A program made the translations under genes and the position numbers. This document shows, piece after piece, positions 19,750-27,687 of a stretch of 64,000 bases of DNA (the first letter of the stretch is position 1; the number at the start of each line of letters is the position of its first letter). Origin of the DNA: Tenacibaculum dicentrarchi. GTDB taxonomy: Bacteria; Bacteroidota; Bacteroidia; Flavobacteriales; Flavobacteriaceae. The stretch is from assembly GCF_964036635.1 (NCBI RefSeq), contig NZ_OZ038524.1:911501-975500 (forward strand). Reading direction: 5' to 3'. Below the pieces are notes generated by a model. That model worked only from the letters and a program-made list of their open reading frames with translations, searched no databases and was not told the DNA's origin.

Positions 19750-20295
19750 TTAAAGCTCAATTTTTACATTATATCCTTTTAAATCTTTAGTGTAATTTTG
19801 ATGTACAAAATCTTCACTATCAAATTCTTCTTGACGTTTCTTTTTCATTTCAATACGTTTTATCGCCTTTAAAAAACGCCTAATTTCAATATCGTCGTTA
19901 ACAATTAAACCAGGAACTTGAACACTTTTACCATCTTTATCCTTAGCAACCATGGTAAAATAAGACGAGTTACAATGCTTGGTAACTCCTGTTCTAATAT
20001 TTTCAGCTTCCACACGAATACCAACAACCATCGAGGTTCGCCCTGTATAATTTACCGAAGCTTTCATGGTAACGAGTTCGCCAACTTCAATGGGATTTAA
20101 AAAATCAACCGTATCAACCGATGCCGTTACGCAGTATTCGCCAGAGTGCTTTGAAGCACAAGCAAAGGCAATTTGATCTAATAACGATAAAATATATCCT
20201 CCGTGAATTTTACCGCTAAAATTAGCGTGTGAAGGCAACATTAATTCTGAAATTATAATGCCTGTTTCTTCTACGTGTTTAAATTTTTTTATCAT
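19750..20295 (-). CDS. Acyl-CoA thioesterase, hot-dog fold
   Basis: A 181-residue cytoplasmic hot-dog thioesterase of the acyl-CoA hydrolase (YciA/BACH-like) group. The motif HANFSGKIHGGYILSLLD (residues 23-40) holds the usual Asn25 and acidic Asp40, followed by ASVDTVDFLNPIEVG. It hydrolyses acyl-CoA to free acid; chain-length preference cannot be read. A charged extension of about 45 residues follows the domain. The gene starts 27 bases after the stop of the 20323 gene, so the two are probably cotranscribed. Confidence 0.86.
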   Translation of the reverse strand: MIKKFKHVEETGIIISELMLPSHANFSGKIHGGYILSLLDQIAFACASKHSGEYCVTASVDTVDFLNPIEVGELVTMKASVNYTGRTSMVVGIRVEAENIRTGVTKHCNSSYFTMVAKDKDGKSVQVPGLIVNDDIEIRRFLKAIKRIEMKKKRQEEFDSEDFVHQNYTKDLKGYNVKIEL

Positions 20296-20322
20296 ATTTT
20301 ATCAATTTAACTTAAGATTTTT

Positions 20323-20709
20323 TTATTCTTTAGAAGTATCTTCTAAACTTTTAAAGTGTGGTGAATTTTCTTGTTCTACATTTGTTACAAAATACTTAGT
20401 ATCACCAAGCCATGAAAAAGTTTTATAAAGTTCTTTATACGTAATTTTAACATATCTTCCTTGAAATTTTTGTAAATCGGCAATAACTTTCTTCTCATTA
20501 TCTTGCACTGAAAATGCAAAAATTTGAGCACCAGAAATACCTTGGCTAATTTCACCCTCCCAGCTTTTAACAACAACTCCTTTGTAGCTTATTTTTATAA
20601 GTTCGCCAGAGCGCACACCTTTACTATAAGGAACGTAATAAATAAAAGCATAATAGGCAAAAGAAACTAACGTAATAATAAGAATAATTAAAGCGACTAT
20701 TTTTTTCAT
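20323..20709 (-). CDS. Conserved membrane-anchored protein, function unknown
   Basis: 128 residues with one N-terminal membrane segment (about 4-24) and a periplasmic domain containing SGELIKISYKGVVVKSWEGE and GISGAQIFAFSV. Homologous flavobacterial proteins are often labelled '6-phosphogluconate dehydrogenase', which this sequence does not support: there is no nucleotide-binding fold and it is far too short. On the minus strand TACTTTTG at 20732-20739 is a plausible -7 box. It is probably in a two-gene unit with the thioesterase. Confidence 0.75.
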   Translation of the reverse strand: MKKIVALIILIITLVSFAYYAFIYYVPYSKGVRSGELIKISYKGVVVKSWEGEISQGISGAQIFAFSVQDNEKKVIADLQKFQGRYVKITYKELYKTFSWLGDTKYFVTNVEQENSPHFKSLEDTSKE

Positions 20710-20731
20710 GGAACATTTTAAGTTTAGATAA

Positions 20732-20739
20732 CAAAAGTA
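20732..20739 (-). promoter_or_regulatory. Putative -7 box for the 20323-20709 gene
   Basis: TACTTTTG on the minus strand, 22 bases before the ATG at 20709. No convincing -33 element is seen at the expected spacing. Confidence 0.5.
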
Positions 20740-20755
20740 AGGCTAATATTTAAAC

Positions 20756-20785
20756 TTGTAAAATGAATTGAAAGTAGTAGTTTTG
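20756..20785 (+). promoter_or_regulatory. Putative promoter of the GlmU-like gene
   Basis: TTG at 20756-20758, 19 bases, then TAGTTTTG at 20778-20785. The ATG follows 24 bases further on. It overlaps the divergent promoter region of the 20323 gene. Confidence 0.65.
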
Positions 20786-20809
20786 TGAGAGTTCAAAAAA
20801 ATAATAAAA

Positions 20810-21985
20810 ATGAATTATATTTTATTTGATGGTGATGTAAGAACCGCTTTATTACCATTTACATATACAAAACCCGTTGCCGATATTAGGGTCGGAATTT
20901 TAACGATTCGTGAAAAATGGGAAAAACATTTAGGCTTAACCACCACAACAGTTACTGAAGAATATTTAGAAGAAAAATATCCGATGGTAGAGTTGGAAGA
21001 AAATGTGCTGTTAAATGCCTCTTTTTTACCAACAGATAAATTGGTTGATATGGTAAGAGCATTAACCAAAAATCAGGCAATTTTTAAAGGTGAAGATGTG
21101 ATTGCTTTTTATACCAACGACAGCCAAGACGAAGTGAATTTTGCAAATTATGAGCATATTGAATACCAAGAAGAGTTACTTCAGATAAAAAATACTTGGG
21201 ATATTTTTTCTTTAAATGATAAAGCAATTCGTGCCGATTTCGATTTAATTACCGATGGAAGAACATCTGAGCCAATTCCTGATACAGTAAATTGTATCAA
21301 TAAAAAAGATATCTTTATAGAAGAAGGTGCAAAGTTAACTTTTGCAACTTTAAACGCAAGTTCAGGACCAATTTACATCGGTGAAAATGCCGAAATTATG
21401 GAAGGCGTTGTAGTAAGAGGTGCTTTGGCGATGTGTGCAAATTCGGTATTAAAATTAGGAGCAAAAATATACGGAGCAACCACTTTAGGACCTCATTGTA
21501 AGGTTGGCGGAGAGGTTAATAATTCGGTATTAATGGGCTATTCTAGCAAAGGACACGATGGGTTTTTAGGAAATTCTGTATTAGGTGAATGGTGTAATAT
21601 TGGCGCCGACACTAACAATTCGAACCTTAAAAATAATTATGCTGAGGTAAAATTATGGAGTTACGATACAGGTCGTTTTGCAAAAACAGGCTTACAATTT
21701 TGCGGTTTAATGATGGGCGATCACTCTAAATGCGGCATCAATACCATGTTTAATACGGGAACTGTAGTAGGTGTTTCTGCTAATATTTTTGGTAGCGGAT
21801 TTCCTCGAAATTTTGTACCATCTTTTAGTTGGGGCGGTGCTTCTGGATTTACAGAATATAAAACCAACAAAGTTTTTGAAGTTGCCAAAATGGTAATGAA
21901 AAGAAGAAATATTGAGTTTGATGAAAAAGAACAACGAATTTTAAGCCATGTTTTTGAACAAACTAAGCAGTATAGAAATTACTAA
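20810..21985 (+). CDS. GlmU-like nucleotidyltransferase / hexapeptide acyltransferase
   Basis: A 391-residue protein of the alternative bacterial GlmU-like family (TIGR03991 type) found in Bacteroidota. The N-terminal half starts NYILFDGDVRTALLPFTYTK and lacks the classical GlmU GxGTRM loop. The C-terminal half (about 180-360) is a left-handed beta-helix of hexapeptide repeats, for example IYIGENAEIMEGVVVRGA and LGAKIYGATTLGPHCKVGG. The proposed role is UDP-GlcNAc formation from glucosamine-1-phosphate for peptidoglycan and LPS. This role is inferred from the family; a sugar nucleotidyltransferase of another pathway is possible. It has its own promoter and terminator. Confidence 0.83.
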   Translation: MNYILFDGDVRTALLPFTYTKPVADIRVGILTIREKWEKHLGLTTTTVTEEYLEEKYPMVELEENVLLNASFLPTDKLVDMVRALTKNQAIFKGEDVIAFYTNDSQDEVNFANYEHIEYQEELLQIKNTWDIFSLNDKAIRADFDLITDGRTSEPIPDTVNCINKKDIFIEEGAKLTFATLNASSGPIYIGENAEIMEGVVVRGALAMCANSVLKLGAKIYGATTLGPHCKVGGEVNNSVLMGYSSKGHDGFLGNSVLGEWCNIGADTNNSNLKNNYAEVKLWSYDTGRFAKTGLQFCGLMMGDHSKCGINTMFNTGTVVGVSANIFGSGFPRNFVPSFSWGGASGFTEYKTNKVFEVAKMVMKRRNIEFDEKEQRILSHVFEQTKQYRNY

Positions 21986-21990
21986 GATTT

Positions 21991-22109
21991 CGTTTAAATT
22001 TCATCTAAAAAATAGCATCGAATCCGTCAATCTGAATTTATTTCAGATTCGCATTCTGATTTGCCGTAATTCTCTTGTTGATGCGATGCTGAACTAAATT
22101 AAGCAAGAC
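21991..22109 (+). repeat. Interspersed structured repeat, family D copy 3
   Basis: Complete copy. AGCATCG near the start pairs with CGATGCT near the end, and the inner hairpin AATCTGAA / TTCAGATT is perfect. Copy 1 has AACC / GGTT at the same place, so a base pair has changed on both sides. It begins within ten bases of the GlmU-like stop codon and lies between it and its terminator, so it is probably transcribed as 3' UTR. Confidence 0.85.
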
Positions 22110-22133
22110 GAAAATAGATAAGATATTTAAAAT

Positions 22134-22170
22134 AAAAATCCTCATAATTTATTTGTGAGGATTTTTTTTA
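22134..22170 (+). terminator. Terminator of the GlmU-like gene
   Basis: AAAATCCTCA pairs with TGTGAGGATTTTT around TAATTTATT (one bulged base), then a T run. Confidence 0.8.
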
Positions 22171-22181
22171 TAATTATTTTT

Positions 22182-22266
22182 TGAAGCAATTTCCCGCTTT
22201 CCGCACTCGCTTTTTTTTGAAGAAAAATCAAAAAAAGAGCTCAAACAAAGCTTCAATCGGGGCTAG
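22182..22266 (-). repeat. Covarying hairpin element, family A copy 4
   Basis: Minus-strand copy with family flanks. The apical stem is shorter, TTTTTTTGA against TTCAAAAAAA, a stem sequence different from other copies but still paired. It fills most of the remaining gap before the DUF6495 gene. Confidence 0.9.
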
Positions 22267-22356
22267 GCGATTTTGCTAAAAAATAATATTTATTTTATCA
22301 TTTATAATTCTGATATTAAAATTGTCAAAACCCTAAATTATTATTAAAATTGCCGA

Positions 22357-22824
22357 ATGAAGTACAGACAATTAACAAAAGAGCAATTTGAAGGATTGCA
22401 TGAAGAATTTGCACGTTTTTTAGCATCGCAAAGTATCGATGCCAAAGAATGGAAAGAGTTAAAAGAACAAAAACCACAAGTTGCTGAAGATGAAATGAAT
22501 GTTTTTAGCGATGTTGTTTGGGATGATGTACTTACAAAAACCGAGTATTTAGAGCATTTTTCGCCTAAAATGGTTAATTTATTCAAATGCGATAAAGATG
22601 AAATTCATCGTATTATGATTACGATTGATAAAGATATTAATTTATTAGAACAAGAAGGTTTTGAGTGGTTAATGCAAAACCCGAATGATGAAAAAGTCGA
22701 ACTTTTTACAGGTACTAAAAAGTACAATAAAGAACGAAATGATGAGATTTTCGATTTAATAGAAAAAGGAAGTTCAATATCAAAAGGAGAAATATATACT
22801 TATTTTAATAAACTAACATTATAA
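22357..22824 (+). CDS. DUF6495 family protein
   Basis: A 155-residue acidic cytoplasmic protein with no signal or membrane segment. The sequence pattern (MKYRQLTKEQFEGLHEEFAR at the start, FSDVVWDDVLTKTEYLEHFS in the middle, GFEWLMQNPNDEKVELFTGT near the end) matches a conserved Bacteroidota family known only as a DUF. Function unknown. It is followed by a good terminator and then by trmH with its own promoter box, so it is likely monocistronic. Confidence 0.75.
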   Translation: MKYRQLTKEQFEGLHEEFARFLASQSIDAKEWKELKEQKPQVAEDEMNVFSDVVWDDVLTKTEYLEHFSPKMVNLFKCDKDEIHRIMITIDKDINLLEQEGFEWLMQNPNDEKVELFTGTKKYNKERNDEIFDLIEKGSSISKGEIYTYFNKLTL

Positions 22825-22847
22825 GTAATTTTTAAAAATATTTTATT

Positions 22848-22879
22848 AAACGTCTTTAATAATTTAAAGACGTTTTTTT
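22848..22879 (+). terminator. Terminator of the DUF6495 gene
   Basis: AAACGTCTTTA pairs with TAAAGACGTTT around ATAATT, then a T run. Confidence 0.88.
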
Positions 22880-22909
22880 ATTACATATAGTTTAAAAAAT
22901 AAATAAGTG

Positions 22910-22917
22910 TATTTTTG
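22910..22917 (+). promoter_or_regulatory. -7 box of trmH, only 4 bases from the ATG
   Basis: TATTTTTG matches TANNTTTG exactly. The ATG of trmH is at 22922, so transcription should begin at or within a base or two of the start codon, giving a leaderless or nearly leaderless mRNA. This also rules out the longer in-frame start at 22907, which lies upstream of the box. Confidence 0.6.
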
Positions 22918-22921
22918 CAAT

Positions 22922-23599
22922 ATGATTGATGAAGGATTATTAGCATATTTAGAAGGTTTTATTACCGATAAAAGAAAAGAAACATTTAATAGAGTTTTAA
23001 ACGAAAGAACACGTCATTTTGCAGTGGTTTTAGAAGATATTTATCAACCTCATAACGCAAGTGCAGTTGTCAGAAGTTGTGATATTTTTGGTGTTCAAGA
23101 TGTCTATGCCATTGAAAACAGGTTTACAAACAAAGTATCTCGACACGTTGCAAAAGGAAGCCAAAAATGGTTAAATATCAACAGATATAAAGAAGATGGC
23201 GATAATACAAAAGCGTGTTTACAAGATTTACGTGCAAAAGGGTATCAAATAATTGGTACAACCCCACATACTGATTCTTGTGTATTATCTGATTTTGATG
23301 TTACTAAAAAATCGGCATTTGTATTTGGTGCTGAAAAAGACGGAATTTCTGATTATATAAAACAAGAAGCAGACGGTTTTTTAAAAATTCCGATGGTTGG
23401 TTTTACTGAAAGTTTAAATATTTCGGTAGCAGCTGCAATTACTTTAAATGATGTTACAGCACGTTTGCGTAAAACAGATTTAAACTGGCAATTAAGCAAA
23501 GAAGAACAACGTGTTTTATATTTTGAATGGATTAAAAACACGATAAAAAATCCTGATAAATTAATTGAATATTATCATAAAGAATTAAAAAAATCTTAG
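22922..23599 (+). CDS. trmH: tRNA (guanosine-2'-O-)-methyltransferase, TrmH type
   Basis: SPOUT methyltransferase (225 residues) that uses S-adenosylmethionine, probably at G18 in the tRNA D-loop. The three knot motifs are present: NASAVVRSCDIFG, FVFGAEKDGIS and IPMVGFTESLNISVAAAI. The start at ATG 22922 (MIDEGLLAYLEGF) is chosen because of the promoter box and the family N-terminus. Its stop overlaps the stop of topB on the other strand by four bases. A second SPOUT gene lies on the far side of topB. Confidence 0.93.
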   Translation: MIDEGLLAYLEGFITDKRKETFNRVLNERTRHFAVVLEDIYQPHNASAVVRSCDIFGVQDVYAIENRFTNKVSRHVAKGSQKWLNINRYKEDGDNTKACLQDLRAKGYQIIGTTPHTDSCVLSDFDVTKKSAFVFGAEKDGISDYIKQEADGFLKIPMVGFTESLNISVAAAITLNDVTARLRKTDLNWQLSKEEQRVLYFEWIKNTIKNPDKLIEYYHKELKKS

Positions 23600-25893
23600 T
23601 TATTACTAATAATATTTAAAACCAAATCTTTAGTCAACGTTTGTCCGTTGGCTATTTTTTTGATGTTATCAAAAGTAAATACAAAATTACAACCAGTTTT
23701 ATAATCAGAGCATCCGTAAGCAGATTTTCCTTTTAAAACAGTTCCTTTTTTACATTTCGGACATGTAATTTTATCAGTATCTTTTTGTGTATTTTTTTTA
23801 ACTGCTTGTTTTGGCTCTAGTTTTAAGTTAAAAGTTTCATCAAAACGAACTAAGCCTTCTACTTTCTCATCTCCATTTTTGAAGCCTTTTAAATTGGTAG
23901 TACAACCTTTATCAATCAATCGAATTAATTGATTTTCAGATATTTTTTTATCCATAAAACTAAAATCTAATTTAAAATTACAACCAGTTTTATAGCTAGA
24001 ACATCCGTAAGCGGTACTTCCTTTTAATAATTGTCCTTTTTTACATTTTGGACATTCTTTACCAACGATTGTTTTTTTCTGAGGAGCAACTTTTTTTACA
24101 ACTTTCTGAGTTTCATTATCTGAAGAAAGTCGTTTTGTTTTGTTACTTGAACGTACTTCATAAACCAATTCATCCACCATTTTTTTCATGTTATTGATAA
24201 ATGTTCCTGCATTAAATTCACCACGTTCAATTTCTTTTAAACGTTTTTCCCAAAGTCCTGTAAGTTCGGCAGATTTTAATAATTCGTTATCAATTAAATC
24301 AATTAAATCAATTCCTGTTTCAGTAGGGATTACTAATTTTTTTTGTCGTTTTATATATTTTCTTCTAAATAAAGTTTCAATAATACTTGCACGAGTTGAC
24401 GGACGACCAATACCATTTTCCTTCATTAATTCACGCATTTCATCATCATCGACCTGTTTTCCTGCTGTTTCCATAGAACGCAATAAACTTGCTTCTGTAT
24501 AGTTTCGTGGTGGTTTGGTTTCTTTTTGTAAAAAACTAGGTTGGTGTGTTCCTTTTTCTCCTTTTATAAAAGTTGGTAATACATTGTTTTCTGTTTTTTT
24601 AGTATTATTTTCATGTTCAAAAACAATACGCCATCCTTTTGATAAAATTTCTTTTCCTGTTGTTTTAAAAGAAATATCATCAACTTTTCCAATGACAGCA
24701 GTGTTTGAAATATCACTTTCAGGGTAGAAAACAGCAATAAAACGACGTGTAATAATATCGTACACTTGTTGCTGATTATAAGGTAAATTATTTTGAATTC
24801 CAGTTGGAATAATAGCGTGGTGGTCAGTTACTTTTTTATCATCAAAAACCCTTTTAGATTTCTTTATTTTCTGACCTAATAATGGTTTTGTTAAGGTATT
24901 GAAATTGGTTAGTTTTCCTAAAATACCTGCAATTTTTGGATATACATCATTAGGTAAAAAAGTGGTATCAACTCTTGGATACGTTACAACTTTCATTTCA
25001 TAAAGCTTTTGAACCATTTTTAATGTTTCATCAGCAGAAAATCCGAATTTATTATTACAATATACTTGTAAACCTGTTAAATCGAATAATTTAGGAGCGT
25101 ATTCTTTTCCTTTTTTCTTGGTTACTGAAGTAATTTCAAAATCACTTTCTTTTACTTTATCAGCAAAAATCTGCCCTTCTTCTTTTTTTAAAAAACGCCC
25201 TTCTTCATAAGAAAAAAGTGTTTCTCTGTATAAGGTTTGTAATTCCCAATAAGGTTGTGGTTTAAAGTTTTGAATTTCTTTAAATCGATTCACCAACATT
25301 GCAAGTGTAGGAGTTTGAACTCTTCCGATAGATAGTACTTGTTTGTATCCTCCAAATTTAACGGTATATAATCGAGTAGCATTTAAGCCTAATAACCAGT
25401 CGCCAATAGCACGTGAAAACCCTGCATAATATAAATTATCATATTGTGATGCAGGTTTTAAATTCTGAAACCCTTCTTTAATAGCTTCTTCTGTTAATGA
25501 AGAAATCCATAAACGTTGTACTTCACCTTTATAATTAGCTTGATTTATTACCCAGCGTTGTATTAATTCACCCTCAGTTCCTGCATCACCACAATTGATA
25601 ACAACATCGGCTTTTTCAAATAATGATTTAACAATATTAAACTGTTTTTGAATACCTTCATCACCAGTTACTTTTGTATTAAATCGCTCAGGAAGCATTG
25701 GTAAATTATTCAAATCCCAACTTTTCCAATGAGGTTTGTAATCTTTAGGCTCTAAAAGTGTGCACAAATGCCCAAAAGTGTAGGTTACTGCATAGCCGTT
25801 ACCTTCAAAATATCCATCTCGTTTGGTGTTGGCTCCTAATATATTAGCAATTTCTCTTGCTACACTTGGTTTTTCGGCAATACAGACTTTCAT
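23596..25893 (-). CDS. topB: DNA topoisomerase III (type IA)
   Basis: Decatenating type IA topoisomerase, 765 residues. The TOPRIM domain is N-terminal, with the acidic motif CGDAGTEGELIQRW near 101-114. The catalytic tyrosine is Y305 in VVTYPRVDT, with SIGRVQTPTLAMLV before it. Two C-terminal zinc ribbons are visible: C614/C617/C631/C638 and C711/C714/C728/C735, each of the form CPKCKKG...YGCS.YKTGC. This is the single-subunit form common in Bacteroidota, either housekeeping or element-borne; nothing mobile lies around it. A Lys/Gln-rich linker separates core and zinc ribbons. Confidence 0.95.
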   Translation of the reverse strand: MKVCIAEKPSVAREIANILGANTKRDGYFEGNGYAVTYTFGHLCTLLEPKDYKPHWKSWDLNNLPMLPERFNTKVTGDEGIQKQFNIVKSLFEKADVVINCGDAGTEGELIQRWVINQANYKGEVQRLWISSLTEEAIKEGFQNLKPASQYDNLYYAGFSRAIGDWLLGLNATRLYTVKFGGYKQVLSIGRVQTPTLAMLVNRFKEIQNFKPQPYWELQTLYRETLFSYEEGRFLKKEEGQIFADKVKESDFEITSVTKKKGKEYAPKLFDLTGLQVYCNNKFGFSADETLKMVQKLYEMKVVTYPRVDTTFLPNDVYPKIAGILGKLTNFNTLTKPLLGQKIKKSKRVFDDKKVTDHHAIIPTGIQNNLPYNQQQVYDIITRRFIAVFYPESDISNTAVIGKVDDISFKTTGKEILSKGWRIVFEHENNTKKTENNVLPTFIKGEKGTHQPSFLQKETKPPRNYTEASLLRSMETAGKQVDDDEMRELMKENGIGRPSTRASIIETLFRRKYIKRQKKLVIPTETGIDLIDLIDNELLKSAELTGLWEKRLKEIERGEFNAGTFINNMKKMVDELVYEVRSSNKTKRLSSDNETQKVVKKVAPQKKTIVGKECPKCKKGQLLKGSTAYGCSSYKTGCNFKLDFSFMDKKISENQLIRLIDKGCTTNLKGFKNGDEKVEGLVRFDETFNLKLEPKQAVKKNTQKDTDKITCPKCKKGTVLKGKSAYGCSDYKTGCNFVFTFDNIKKIANGQTLTKDLVLNIISNN

Positions 25894-25952
25894 TTGTTTT
25901 ATTTAGAGAGTCGAAATTACTAAAATATAAACATAATTTATCAAAAAATAGT

Positions 25953-26759
25953 TTAAAATAAACTTATTTTAAACTCTCGTTGTCTTTTAGCTTCAAAAGT
26001 TAAAATTGCAGCAGCAACCGAAACATTCATAGAATCAATAGCACCTTGCATAGGTATATTTATATTTTGAGTTGCTTTATCTCTCCAAATTTGGGTTAAT
26101 CCTGTTGATTCTGTACCAACAACTAAAGCTGTTGATTTTGTATAGTCGTTTTTATGATATTCGTTTGAATTTTGCAAAGTAGCACTGTAAATATGGATGT
26201 TTTTTTCTTGTAAAAAAGCAATGATTTCTTCGGATGTACCAACGCCAATTTGATTGGTAAAAACACAACCAACACTAGAGCGTACAATATTCGGATTGAA
26301 TAAATCAGTTTTTGGATTTGCTATAAAAACAGCATCAATATTTGCGGCATCGGCAGTACGAAGCATTGCACCGATATTCCCTGGTTTTTCGATACTTTCT
26401 AACACCAAAACTAGTGGGTTCTCTGTTTTAAATTTAATAGTATCTAAACTAAAATTTTTAGTTTTTACAACCGCAATTACGCCTTCGGTAGTATCACGAT
26501 AAGCTATTTTTTGATAAATTTCTTTAGTAATTTCTATGCAAGAAGCAGCAGCAATTTTAATAGTTTTTAAATCATCCGAAGAAAACATATTAGGCACAAA
26601 TAAAATAGTTTCTATTTGATAATTACCTTTTGTAACTAACGAAATTTCACGTTGTCCTTCTACTAAAAATAATCCTTTCTTTTTTCGTTCACGAGATTTA
26701 TCTTGAAGTTTCAATAAATCTTTAATATAAGGATTTTGGATACTGCTAATTTGTTTCAT
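25953..26759 (-). CDS. SPOUT-family RNA 2'-O-methyltransferase
   Basis: A 268-residue TrmH/SpoU methyltransferase with an N-terminal substrate-binding domain (MKQISSIQNPYIKDLLKLQD, then KGLFLVEGQREI) and a C-terminal knot: NIGAMLRTAD, LVVGTESTGL and IPMQGAIDSMNVSVAAAI. The N-terminal domain is the kind found in rRNA methyltransferases of the RlmB/TsnR group, so 23S rRNA is the likelier target than tRNA. The modified site cannot be read. Its -7 box lies only five bases from the ATG. It is 59 bases upstream of topB on the same strand and may be cotranscribed with it. Confidence 0.88.
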   Translation of the reverse strand: MKQISSIQNPYIKDLLKLQDKSRERKKKGLFLVEGQREISLVTKGNYQIETILFVPNMFSSDDLKTIKIAAASCIEITKEIYQKIAYRDTTEGVIAVVKTKNFSLDTIKFKTENPLVLVLESIEKPGNIGAMLRTADAANIDAVFIANPKTDLFNPNIVRSSVGCVFTNQIGVGTSEEIIAFLQEKNIHIYSATLQNSNEYHKNDYTKSTALVVGTESTGLTQIWRDKATQNINIPMQGAIDSMNVSVAAAILTFEAKRQREFKISLF

Positions 26760-26764
26760 AACTG

Positions 26765-26796
26765 CAAAAATACTTAATATTAATCTACAAATTCAA
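26765..26796 (-). promoter_or_regulatory. -7 box of the SPOUT gene, 5 bases from the ATG
   Basis: TATTTTTG on the minus strand at 26765-26772, with a TTG at 26794-26796 (spacer 21). The start codon is at 26759, so the message would be leaderless or nearly so, as predicted for trmH at 22922. Confidence 0.5.
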
Positions 26797-26823
26797 TAGC
26801 GAAATAATATTTTCTACATACAA

Positions 26824-27591
26824 TTATTTACAAGCATTTAAAAAAGCACTATTTAATCTTTCGTAAGGTTCTTTACAAAAAGAGAAATCTATACCGTGTT
26901 TATTATCTATCTCTTCGATAAATGAAAAAGGGTTTATGTTAAAGAAAGCTTTTATTTGTATGTTTTCTCTATTACAAATATAACCACTCAGCCCCATACT
27001 ACTTAATCCTATTTTACCATTGTTGGTATAGCAATTAAACAATAATTTATATTTTTTACTCTTAAGGTCAAGCTCATATTCATCAATATTTGAATTAAAT
27101 AAAACTAAATAATCAAAACCTTCTTTAATACATTCTACTTTTTTATCAGAAATAAACAAAATAATAGTATCAATAAACTTATTTAATTCTTCTTCAGTTA
27201 ATGTTGTATAGGGGGTTTTTACCGCTCTTTTTGAATATTTATTTTTTGTAGGTTTTTTAATTACTGGTGTTAAATCAATTTTTTTTCTTGTAATTTCATT
27301 TTTACTTTCATAGAATTTTATAAAATCCATACAATATTCTAAGTATTTAATCTCTCGAATCTCTGTATTCCCATCTTTACCTTCAAAAATATTTATTTCA
27401 GGACAAATAGATAATAAAGACGATTCTAGGGCTTTAATAACTCTTTTTTTACCTTCAAAAACTAACGCTTTATATTTATCAATTCCATAAGTAGAATCAT
27501 GTTCTTTTATTCTCCTTAAATCATTATTACTAATTCCTATTTTAAAATACTTACCATCTAAAAACGGAAGTATGTAAATATAGTTTTTCAT
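26824..27591 (-). CDS. GIY-YIG-like (T5orf172/MUG113-type) protein with unknown C-terminal domain
   Basis: Starting at ATG 27591 (255 residues), the N-terminal 75 residues read KNYIYILPFLDGKYFKIGIS and then LRRIKEHDS. This is the pattern of the T5orf172/MUG113 branch of the GIY-YIG nuclease fold: two tyrosine strands, KIG, then an Arg on the next helix. The last 130 residues match nothing I know; they contain TTLTEEELNKFIDTIILF and SMGLSGYICNRENIQIK. The upstream in-frame ATG at 27630 adds only 13 residues and has no support. Whether it cuts DNA is unproven. It stands alone, and no restriction, intron or phage genes are near. Confidence 0.6.
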   Translation of the reverse strand: MKNYIYILPFLDGKYFKIGISNNDLRRIKEHDSTYGIDKYKALVFEGKKRVIKALESSLLSICPEINIFEGKDGNTEIREIKYLEYCMDFIKFYESKNEITRKKIDLTPVIKKPTKNKYSKRAVKTPYTTLTEEELNKFIDTIILFISDKKVECIKEGFDYLVLFNSNIDEYELDLKSKKYKLLFNCYTNNGKIGLSSMGLSGYICNRENIQIKAFFNINPFSFIEEIDNKHGIDFSFCKEPYERLNSAFLNACK

Positions 27592-27687
27592 TATTTTGTG
27601 TTTATTTATGTAAGATAATAGATTTATCAAAATGTAAATAGGAAATTTTCATAAAAGAATATAGTGTCATTTTTATTTAATTGACGA

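Noticed and set aside
23596..25893. topB as a sign of an integrative element
   Set aside because: No relaxase, integrase, Tra or partition genes nearby; both flanks are housekeeping RNA methyltransferases.
26824..27591. Homing endonuclease or intron
   Set aside because: No disrupted gene, no group I intron features and no split coding frame around the GIY-YIG-like gene.
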